From contig DMRR01000217.1 in NCBI GenBank assembly GCA_003455275.1, forward strand, positions 10,659 through 15,892: a DNA stretch of 5,234 nucleotides, given 5' to 3'. Within the stretch, counting starts at the first letter, position 1, and each line of letters opens with the position of its first letter. Below, piece by piece: positions 1 to 5,234 of this stretch. The position numbers were made by a program, and so were the translations under genes. The notes under the pieces were generated by a model. The model made no database searches and was not told the DNA's origin. It saw nothing but the letters and a program-made list of their open reading frames with translations. This DNA comes from Bacteroidota bacterium (lineage in GTDB: Bacteria > Bacteroidota > Bacteroidia > Chitinophagales > UBA10324).

Positions 1-1122
1 ACACTCACCGAAGCCGATATGCTTCGCCGCGGCATGAGCGGAAAATTTCGCGGGCGCGATGAGTTTGAAAAAGTGCGCAAAAAATTTTTCGACAACAGCA
101 AGGCAAAAGGCCACGATGAAAAAGTAACGAGTGAAGTGTGGCGGCAGATTGAAAGCTTTGCCGGCTATGCATTTTCGAAAGGGCACTCGGCATCGTATGC
201 CGTGGAGAGTTATATGAGTTTGTTTTTGAAAGCATACTATCCGAAAGATTTTATGGTGGGCGTCATCAACAACTTTGGCGGGTTTTACCGCACGGAATAT
301 TATGTGCACGAAGCGCGCATGGCAGGTGCAAACATTCATGCACCCGATGTAAATCGCAGCCAACATTCAACCTGCATTTATGGCGACGATATTTTCCTCG
401 GCTTTCAGCACATTGCTGAGCTGGAAGAAAAAACTTCTTCATCCATTTTGGAAGAAAGAAACCGGAACGGAAATTTTTTATCGCTCCATGATTTTGCAAA
501 GCGCTTGAGTTTGTCGCTCGAGCAAATCAATATTCTCATTCGCATCGGTGCTTTCCGTTTCACAGGAAGAACAAAGCAGCAATTGCTGTGGGATATTCAC
601 CTTCTGGTGAATGGAAAAAAAACACAACCACGCAAAGAATTATTTCCGGTGGAGAATAAAAAATATCAATTGCCCGAACTTTATCATCACGCTATAGATG
701 ATGCTTGGGATGAAATGGAAATTCTCGGTTTCGCGTTGTGCTCGCCGTTTTCTTTACTGAAAGAAAAAAATGTGTCATCATTTCTTGCAAAAGATTTTCC
801 GGCGCTGCTCGGAAAGGAAATTGAAATGGCCGGTTACTATGTGACGCGCAAACCCACACGCACCATTCGCGGCGAAGACATGGCATTCGGCACCTTCCTA
901 GACCGCGACGGATTTTTTTTCGATACCACTCACTTTCCGCAAGTGGCAGCGGCATTTCCTTTCACAGGAAAAGGAATTTATCTGGTGAAAGGAAAAGTGG
1001 TGGAAGAGTTCGGCTTTTACAGCATGGAAGTGACCACCATGAAGCGGCTGGAATATTTAACACGCGATGATGCATCGAAGGAAATTGAAGCTACAGTTGC
1101 CTTGCCACAATCAGTGATATGA
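1..1122 (+). CDS. dnaE: DNA polymerase III alpha subunit (DnaE), C-terminal part, short repair-type form likely
   Basis: This is the C-terminal 373 codons of a bacterial family C DNA polymerase, which extends DNA primers in the cytoplasm. The frame is open from base 1, so the true start, PHP domain and catalytic aspartates lie upstream. Numbering from the first codon here, the recognisable parts are the EADMLRRGMSGK segment (about 4-15), the strongly conserved FAGYAFSKGHSASYA block (53-67) followed by a SY..LFLKAYYP stretch ending at 81, a helix-hairpin-helix region (about 161-187), an EMEILGF..CSPF segment that precedes the OB domain, and an OB fold (about 271-340) with the FGTFLDRDG and KGKVVEEFG strands. 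Only about 35 residues follow the OB fold, so there is no room for the tau-binding C-terminal domain of E. coli-type DnaE. That, and the resemblance of the tail to short DnaE proteins of Bacteroidota, suggests an error-prone or SOS-linked paralogue (inference). QPRKELF at 209-215 could be a degenerate beta-clamp-binding motif. The stop is TGA at 1120-1122. Confidence 0.93.
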   Translation, partial: TLTEADMLRRGMSGKFRGRDEFEKVRKKFFDNSKAKGHDEKVTSEVWRQIESFAGYAFSKGHSASYAVESYMSLFLKAYYPKDFMVGVINNFGGFYRTEYYVHEARMAGANIHAPDVNRSQHSTCIYGDDIFLGFQHIAELEEKTSSSILEERNRNGNFLSLHDFAKRLSLSLEQINILIRIGAFRFTGRTKQQLLWDIHLLVNGKKTQPRKELFPVENKKYQLPELYHHAIDDAWDEMEILGFALCSPFSLLKEKNVSSFLAKDFPALLGKEIEMAGYYVTRKPTRTIRGEDMAFGTFLDRDGFFFDTTHFPQVAAAFPFTGKGIYLVKGKVVEEFGFYSMEVTTMKRLEYLTRDDASKEIEATVALPQSVI

Positions 1123-1236
1123 ATTCATCTGTGTACATTTTTTATATATCAATGCAGCATTCAATTGAATTGAATCAAACGCAAACCATAAATTCTCATG
1201 TGAAGTTGAAATAACGAACAACCCATTAAGTTAATA

Positions 1237-1260
1237 GAAAGATGAGAACTAAAATCTTTC
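1237..1260. terminator. Weak hairpin between convergent genes, possible terminator
   Basis: GAAAGAT at 1237-1243 is exactly complementary to ATCTTTC at 1254-1260, giving a 7-bp stem with a 10-nt loop. It lies 12 bases beyond the stop of the minus-strand lipoprotein gene and about 115 bases beyond the dnaE stop, where a terminator serving one or both genes would be expected. The stem is AT-rich and no strong T-run follows on either strand, so it is not a classical intrinsic terminator. The rest of 1123-1272 holds nothing else I can name: a T-run at 1138-1143 just after dnaE and a 12-bp perfect palindrome ATTCAATTGAAT at 1159-1170, which may be chance in AT-rich DNA. Confidence 0.3.
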
Positions 1261-1272
1261 AGTAAAAAAATG

Positions 1273-1662
1273 TCATTCCTTCATTCCACCCTTTACCCAA
1301 CAATCAATTTTCTGGATAAGTGAATCTTCTAATTTAGGTTGTTTGAATGGCATGGGTTTGCAATTCCTGTCGTGATGAATTGCACACAAAACATGCTTGC
1401 GGTTGAATGCTTCCATTGTGTTAGAATAATCAGAAAATATAAGTGAAGATTTATGGGATGCTAAATTGTGACAACCCGAACCTGCACAATGTGTATCGAA
1501 GATTGGTTTAACAGAATTTGTATAAGTGTTCAAACTGTCAACTGTAGCTGAGCAATCTGCCGCATCTGCATAGGATGTATTTGATCTTCTGTTGCAGGAT
1601 GAAATGAGCAAAGAAAAAACAGCCACACCGGTCAGGAAGAGTCTTTTGATAGAGGTAATCAT
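1273..1662 (-). CDS. Small lipoprotein with a single C-x4-CH cytochrome c-type heme motif
   Basis: This encodes a 129-residue protein read from ATG at 1662-1660. The N-terminus has Lys/Arg followed by a hydrophobic stretch and a lipobox ending ISSC, with the lipidated Cys at residue 23, so the mature protein should be anchored to a membrane outside the cytoplasm. The motif CAGSGCH at residues 59-65 follows the segment VKPIFDTH. This VKPIF....C...GCH pattern is familiar from small cytochrome c-like proteins of Bacteroidota, in which the spacing between the heme cysteines can be four instead of two. KPMP at 102-105 could give the distal Met ligand, and the end (KLEDSLIQKIDCWVKGGMKE) resembles the final helix of class I cytochromes c, often seen as D...I..W...G. 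Four further cysteines (37, 93, 101, 121) could form disulfides. The frame extends 12 codons upstream only from a TTG; ATG at 1662 is preferred because it places the signal peptide correctly. It converges with dnaE and diverges from the large secreted protein. Electron-transfer partner and substrate are unknown; covalent heme attachment is inferred. Confidence 0.8.
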   Translation of the reverse strand: MITSIKRLFLTGVAVFSLLISSCNRRSNTSYADAADCSATVDSLNTYTNSVKPIFDTHCAGSGCHNLASHKSSLIFSDYSNTMEAFNRKHVLCAIHHDRNCKPMPFKQPKLEDSLIQKIDCWVKGGMKE

Positions 1663-1676
1663 GAATTTATTTAACG

Positions 1677-1711
1677 CTAAAGTATTTTTTGAATTCAATT
1701 AAAGTCACAAA
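1677..1711 (-). promoter_or_regulatory. Possible Bacteroidota-type promoter for the lipoprotein gene
   Basis: On the minus strand TTTG (1711-1708) is followed after 23 bases by TACTTTAG (1684-1677), which lies about 15 bases before the ATG at 1662. The primary-sigma consensus of Bacteroidota is TTTG, about 19-21 bases, then TAnnTTTG. The -7-like element matches seven of eight positions in loose terms (final AG instead of TG is a mismatch at position 7), and the spacer is slightly long, so this is a weak candidate. No Shine-Dalgarno is visible before the ATG, which is normal for the phylum. I found no comparable promoter for the divergent gene on the plus strand. Confidence 0.25.
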
Positions 1712-1718
1712 ATTTATG

Positions 1719-1736
1719 TTAGGTGATTTCATCTAA
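1719..1736. promoter_or_regulatory. 18-bp imperfect dyad in the divergent intergenic region, candidate operator
   Basis: TTAGGTGA and TCATCTAA flank a central TT and are inverted copies of each other with a single mismatch (G against T, a G-U pair in RNA). The dyad is centred at about 1727.5, near the midpoint of the 117 bases separating the two divergent start codons (1662 and 1780). Position and symmetry fit a binding site for a dimeric regulator controlling both genes, or a small hairpin in the 5' leader of the plus-strand transcript. With only one copy, chance cannot be excluded. Confidence 0.25.
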
Positions 1737-1779
1737 TAAGAAATAACTCGAAATACATTCACACCCCATAAATTTTACA

Positions 1780-1845
1780 ATGCAAAAAATAATTTTCACG
1801 ATAGCGATTTTTTATTTTTCATTTTTCAATTATCAGTTAAAAGCA
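1780..1845 (+). other. Signal peptide-coding segment of the large secreted protein
   Basis: Residues 1-22 have one Lys near the N-terminus, a hydrophobic and aromatic core (IIFTIAIFYFSFF), a short polar stretch and the end LKA followed by Gln23. Cleavage by signal peptidase I between Ala22 and Gln23 is the natural reading. There is no lipobox cysteine, so the protein is secreted rather than lipid-anchored at this end. The clear signal peptide also supports ATG 1780 as the start. Confidence 0.8.
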
Positions 1846-4800
1846 CAAGTTCCATATTCAAACACTCAGCTTCCGGATGATGCACCCCAGTGGGAAGTTG
1901 AAATGTTCAAACCAAATGCTGATGCAGGAAAAGTTGCTGATTTGTATGAATCATACTATTCCACTCATGATTTTGTAAAAAATTTTTACACGCAGTATTA
2001 CAAGCACTGGATGATGACACTTGCCCGTGATAACAACGGAGCATTACTTAATCTCCCGCCGGACGAAAACAAATTCAGCGAACAGAAGTATTTGCAAAAC
2101 TCGAGTGAGGTGTCTTTAGAGAAAGCAGCAGTGTGGCAGTGTATCGGCCCGTTTGATTTTGATCATCATGCGGCCAGCACAAGCTATGCACCCGGTGCTG
2201 CACATGTTTACACCGTAGAAGAATCTGTTTCAGACCCAAACATTTTGTATGCAGGAACTGCTAATGCTGGTGTGTGGAAAAGCATAGATAAAGGTGACCA
2301 CTGGACTAACCTGACTAAGAATATGATGATTTCAAAAGTGCGTTCACTTGAAATTGATTTCACCAACCCACAAATTGTTTACTTCAATGGAGCCGGAAAA
2401 ATTTACAAAACAACTGATGGCGGCACAACCTGGAATGCAACAGGTGATGCAACTTTTCAATCCACAAACATCGATGCGAATGATATCATAATGTCACCGG
2501 TGAACAATAATGAACTGTGGTGCGCAGCAGGTGCAGGGTTGTATCACACAACTGACGCAGGACTCAACTGGGTTCAATTGTATTCCGGCATATGGCAGGA
2601 AATTGAATTGAAACCGAATTCTTCTACTACATATTATGCCATTAAACAAACCGGAGTTCAAACACAATTTTACAAATCAACTGACAGCGGAATCACATTC
2701 AATCAAACAGGAAATGGATATCCGGCTGCTGTTGCTCCTCAAGAGCAAAAGCGAACAGAAATTTCTGTTACACCTGCTGCGCCAAATATTATTTATGCAT
2801 TTGCTACCGGAGTTGCAAACGGAGGCAGTGGTTTGTATGGAATTTATGTGAGTCATGATGCAGGAGAGAACTGGGCTTTTCAATGCTGCGGCTCCGGACC
2901 TGGCGGAGCGCCTGACACCAGCACAAATAAAAATCTCTGTGGCTGGGATTCACATGGTGGCGATGATGGCGGTCAGTACTATTACGATCTTGCTCTGTGT
3001 GTTTCTCCTTTCGATTCGAATGAAGTGCATTGCGGCGCGGTGAATCATTGGGTGAGTTACGATGGGGGTGTAAATTTTTTCTGCCCGGCCAAATGGAGTG
3101 AGAGCGATAAACCGGGATATGTTCACGCAGATATTCATGACATCAGATTCAATAATAACAATTGGTGGATGGCCTGCGACGGCGGAATTTTTTACACCTC
3201 TACACAAGGCGACACTTTCATCAAAAAACAATTCGGAATTGCGGGAACAGATTTCTGGGGTTTCGGAATGGGAGAGTGGGATGGGGATGAAGTGATGGTG
3301 GGCGGCACTTATCACAACGGAACCCAATTAAAAGACAATCATGTTTACGAGAACGACTGGATGAGCACAATGGGTGGCGATAATATTCTTGGAGCTGTAA
3401 ACTATGCTGACCCTGAAATTATTTTTTCTGATTATGGCCGTCACAAACTTTCGCATGATCGCACAGTTGATTTGCAAAGCATTGGTTCAGGAATGCAGCC
3501 GAGTGAATCATACATTACTGGAGAAAACAGCGATCTTGAATTTCATCCCCAAGTGTGGGGAAAAGTTTTTATCGGAAGGGATTCTTCAATCTGGATTTCC
3601 GAAGACAATGGTGCGAGCTATCAAATGCTTCATAGCTGGGGGTCAGGAAAAATTACTTCAATTGAGGTTGCTCCATCTAACCCTGATGTAATATATGCTT
3701 GCTACTATCTCAGTTATGGTGGAACAAAAAAAATTTTCAAATCAATTGATGCCGGATCTAACTGGTCAGACATTACTCCTGCTGGTTCTGTATTCAATAA
3801 TACTTCGGTAAATATTCCATTTGATATTGCGGTGAGCAGTACTGATGAAAATACTTTATACCTTGTTCGGGTGCAACAAAGCACCTCTCAGAGTAACCTG
3901 AACGGATACAAGGTTTTCAAAACATCAGATGGTGGAAACACATGGCAGAACATTACTACCCCGATGCTGGATGGAGAATACATAACCAACATAGAATATC
4001 AGCGCGGAACCAATGGCGGAGTTTATATCGGAACACGACGAGCAGTTTATTACCGCAATAACACAATGAGTGATTGGGTACTTTACAATTCAGGATTACC
4101 GGTAAGTAATTTTTCTACTGCCATTCAGATTGATTATAAAAATCAGAAAGTGGTGAGCGCCGGAAACCGAAGTGTGTGGGAAGCTCCTTTATACGAACCT
4201 TCTGCATTGGAAGCCCAGATTTCGGTTGACAAAAACATTGTTCACTGCTTACGCGATACAGTTTATTTCGACGACCATTCTGATCTTGCAGATTTATCTC
4301 CGGCCTGGAACTGGAGTTTCCCCGGAGGAAATCCTTCTTCATCTACTCTCAGAAATCCGAAAGTGACTTACGCAGCAACCGGAACTTATTCTGTATCGCT
4401 TACCGTCAGCAACTCAACCGGAACCGCATCTCAAACACTGAACAATTTTATTACCGTGTACAATGAGTGTGTAGCGGATACTGTTCCGGGAAATTGTTTG
4501 TCGCTCGATGGTGAAAGCGGTTTTGCCACTGGTGATAATTTGAATCTCAATTCAAATCATGTTACAATTTCAGCCTGGATAAAACCGAACGGTGTTCAGG
4601 GAGATTGGAGCGGAATTGTTTTTAATCGCGGAGGAACAACTTGCTCAGGTATCAGCATGAAGGACAACAATGAAATCAGAATGCACTGGGATGGAACGGA
4701 GTGGGGATGGTCTTCGGGATTATATGCTCCGCTCAATGAGTGGTCGTTTGTTGCACTCGTTGTAACACCTGATTCTGCTACCCTTTATGTGAATGGATTT

Positions 4801-5234
4801 CATGCAAGCAACATTCATTCTTTTCCCAATGAAGCATTCGATTGCCCGGTGAATATTGGATTGGATAATTGTTGCGGAAGGTATTTCAATGGACTGATTG
4901 ATGAAGTGTGTGTGTTCAACCGTTCACTTTCTACCAATGAAATCCGTGAGCTGATGCACCTGACAAAAAATCCCCTGCTTGATTCTTCACTCGTGCGCTA
5001 CTATCAGTTTAATGAAATAACGGGACCAATTCTCGACAAAGTTGGAAGCGCTCATGCTTACTTCAATGGTGGTGCTTCACGCGTCACTTCCACCGGACCA
5101 TTTGGCGGTGGTATAAGTTACCGGAAAAATATTTCAACCTCAGGAATTCATTCCTTCATTAACACCGGATTTATTGGCGAATGGATTTCAGGTTCTACTC
5201 TTCCAATGGGAGATGTGGTAGTTTCGAGAATCAA
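1780..5234 (+). CDS. Large secreted multidomain protein: Asp-box beta-propeller, PKD and LamG-like domains (3' end outside window)
   Basis: A continuous frame of 1151 codons starts at ATG 1780 and runs off the right edge without a stop. Residues 1-22 form a Sec signal peptide (MQKIIF, hydrophobic Ile/Phe/Tyr core, LKA before Gln23), so the product is exported. Residues about 30-115 look helical and rich in aromatic residues. From about 125 to 800 comes a beta-propeller region with nine Asp boxes of the S/T-x-D-x-G-x-x-W/F/Y type, as in VPS10/sortilin-like and BNR proteins. Its centre carries VHADIHD (448-454), DGGI (467-470), YHNG (511-514) and GGDN (532-535), which resemble conserved points of the VPS10-like proteins of Bacteroidota. 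A PKD domain follows at about 811-895 (WNWSFPGG at 843-850, TYAATGTYSVSLTV from 863), then a LamG/concanavalin-like domain at about 906-1080. Residues 1081-1151 continue in linker-like sequence. A C-terminal type IX sorting domain is expected downstream but not seen. Likely role is surface adhesion or binding of glycans or proteins; no catalytic site is evident and sialidase activity is not supported. No Shine-Dalgarno precedes the ATG; the upstream sequence is A/T-rich. Confidence 0.9.
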   Translation, partial: MQKIIFTIAIFYFSFFNYQLKAQVPYSNTQLPDDAPQWEVEMFKPNADAGKVADLYESYYSTHDFVKNFYTQYYKHWMMTLARDNNGALLNLPPDENKFSEQKYLQNSSEVSLEKAAVWQCIGPFDFDHHAASTSYAPGAAHVYTVEESVSDPNILYAGTANAGVWKSIDKGDHWTNLTKNMMISKVRSLEIDFTNPQIVYFNGAGKIYKTTDGGTTWNATGDATFQSTNIDANDIIMSPVNNNELWCAAGAGLYHTTDAGLNWVQLYSGIWQEIELKPNSSTTYYAIKQTGVQTQFYKSTDSGITFNQTGNGYPAAVAPQEQKRTEISVTPAAPNIIYAFATGVANGGSGLYGIYVSHDAGENWAFQCCGSGPGGAPDTSTNKNLCGWDSHGGDDGGQYYYDLALCVSPFDSNEVHCGAVNHWVSYDGGVNFFCPAKWSESDKPGYVHADIHDIRFNNNNWWMACDGGIFYTSTQGDTFIKKQFGIAGTDFWGFGMGEWDGDEVMVGGTYHNGTQLKDNHVYENDWMSTMGGDNILGAVNYADPEIIFSDYGRHKLSHDRTVDLQSIGSGMQPSESYITGENSDLEFHPQVWGKVFIGRDSSIWISEDNGASYQMLHSWGSGKITSIEVAPSNPDVIYACYYLSYGGTKKIFKSIDAGSNWSDITPAGSVFNNTSVNIPFDIAVSSTDENTLYLVRVQQSTSQSNLNGYKVFKTSDGGNTWQNITTPMLDGEYITNIEYQRGTNGGVYIGTRRAVYYRNNTMSDWVLYNSGLPVSNFSTAIQIDYKNQKVVSAGNRSVWEAPLYEPSALEAQISVDKNIVHCLRDTVYFDDHSDLADLSPAWNWSFPGGNPSSSTLRNPKVTYAATGTYSVSLTVSNSTGTASQTLNNFITVYNECVADTVPGNCLSLDGESGFATGDNLNLNSNHVTISAWIKPNGVQGDWSGIVFNRGGTTCSGISMKDNNEIRMHWDGTEWGWSSGLYAPLNEWSFVALVVTPDSATLYVNGFHASNIHSFPNEAFDCPVNIGLDNCCGRYFNGLIDEVCVFNRSLSTNEIRELMHLTKNPLLDSSLVRYYQFNEITGPILDKVGSAHAYFNGGASRVTSTGPFGGGISYRKNISTSGIHSFINTGFIGEWISGSTLPMGDVVVSRI
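2281..3945 (+). repeat. Nine Asp-box (BNR-type) protein repeats forming a beta-propeller
   Basis: The boxes start at residues 168 (SIDKGDHW), 211 (TTDGGTTW), 257 (TTDAGLNW), 300 (STDSGITF), 358 (SHDAGENW), 426 (SYDGGVNF), 607 (SEDNGASY), 655 (SIDAGSNW) and 715 (TSDGGNTW). A degenerate copy, STQGDTF, begins at 474. Most neighbours are 43-68 residues apart, the expected length of one propeller blade; the interval 474-607 is long enough for two or more blades without a box. Asp boxes are structural turns between blade strands and do not show enzyme activity. Counting about 48 residues per blade over roughly 670 residues gives some 14 blades, so a pair of seven-bladed propellers is as plausible as a single ten-bladed VPS10 type (inference). 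Confidence 0.85.
4210..4467 (+). other. PKD domain-coding segment
   Basis: Residues about 811-896 show the PKD pattern: a first strand AQISVDKNIVHC, a DTVYFDDHS strand, the WNWSFPGGNP signature where PKD domains have W.F.GG, the NPKVTYAATGTYSVSLTVSN segment, and a closing strand ending ITVY. PKD domains are Ig-like extracellular spacers or binding modules, frequent in secreted Bacteroidota proteins just before lectin-like or sorting domains. Confidence 0.85.
4495..5016 (+). other. LamG / concanavalin A-like jelly-roll domain-coding segment
   Basis: Residues about 906-1079 begin CLSLDGESGFAT, then give VTISAWIKPNG, GIVFNRGG, NEWSFVALVVTP, ATLYVNGF, VNIGLDNC and FNGLIDEVCVFNRSLSTNEI, which is the usual strand order of the Laminin_G_3-like family (AWIKP, W..V, LYVNG, F.G.IDEV...R.L). 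These domains bind carbohydrates or proteins in many secreted bacterial proteins. Cysteines are more numerous than usual, including a CC pair around residues 1034-1035, which suggests disulfides outside the cell. The ligand cannot be read from the sequence. Confidence 0.85.

Noticed and set aside
1128..1145. TGTACA followed by a T-run just after the dnaE stop as an intrinsic terminator
   Set aside because: The 6-bp palindrome has no loop and cannot form a stem of useful length before the T-run.
1159..1170. Perfect 12-bp palindrome ATTCAATTGAAT, and the 10-bp palindrome TTGAATTCAA at 1689-1698
   Set aside because: Both are very AT-rich, have no loop and lie in AT-rich intergenic DNA where such palindromes arise easily. 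Their sequences are related only by base composition, so I do not call them operators.
1663..1698. A TTG start giving the lipoprotein 12 extra residues
   Set aside because: The extra residues are polar and would push the signal peptide inward; the ATG at 1662 gives a normal lipoprotein signal directly after the start, and the TTG lies inside the possible promoter region.
2851..3060. CC and other Cys positions in the propeller read as cytochrome or zinc-binding motifs
   Set aside because: No CxxCH or regular CxxC pair is present there; the cysteines fit extracellular disulfides better.
2950..3327. A 125-codon open frame on the minus strand
   Set aside because: It lies wholly inside the propeller gene, opposite a frame with clear Asp boxes and conserved motifs, and its translation shows no recognisable domain. 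It is a shadow frame.
2281..3945. Sialidase (neuraminidase) as the function of the Asp-box protein
   Set aside because: Asp boxes occur in many propeller proteins. I see no RIP-type motif before the boxes, which sialidases carry with their arginine triad, and there are too many boxes over too long a region.

Overview
The window suggests a member of the Bacteroidota. The evidence is AT-rich intergenic DNA, starts without a clear Shine-Dalgarno, a small lipoprotein with a lipobox, and a very long secreted protein built from Asp-box propeller repeats, a PKD domain and a LamG-like domain, an architecture typical of type IX secretion cargo in this phylum. The DnaE tail also resembles the short DnaE form I know from this phylum. 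This assignment is inference from protein style; no rRNA or other marker is present.

Layout: (1) 1-1122, plus strand, is the C-terminal 373 codons of a DNA polymerase III alpha subunit whose N-terminal part, with the PHP and catalytic palm, lies upstream of the window. It ends soon after the OB fold, which fits a short, repair-type DnaE better than the main replicative enzyme. (2) 1123-1272 is a convergent intergenic region with one weak hairpin. (3) 1273-1662, minus strand, is a 129-residue lipoprotein with one C-x4-CH heme-type motif. (4) 1663-1779 is a divergent intergenic region with an 18-bp imperfect dyad and a possible promoter for the lipoprotein. (5) 1780-5234, plus strand, is one uninterrupted frame of at least 1151 codons that runs off the right edge: signal peptide, short helical N-terminal region, large Asp-box beta-propeller region, PKD domain, LamG-like domain, and the start of a further region.

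The three genes show no obvious functional link. The polymerase belongs to DNA repair or replication. The other two are cell-envelope or secreted products transcribed divergently from a 117-bp region, so shared control is possible but unproven. I found no RNA genes, CRISPR arrays, insertion sequences or frameshifts, and no convincing evidence of an undescribed system. The most useful points for follow-up are the unusual propeller protein, the C-x4-CH lipoprotein beside it, and the dyad between them.
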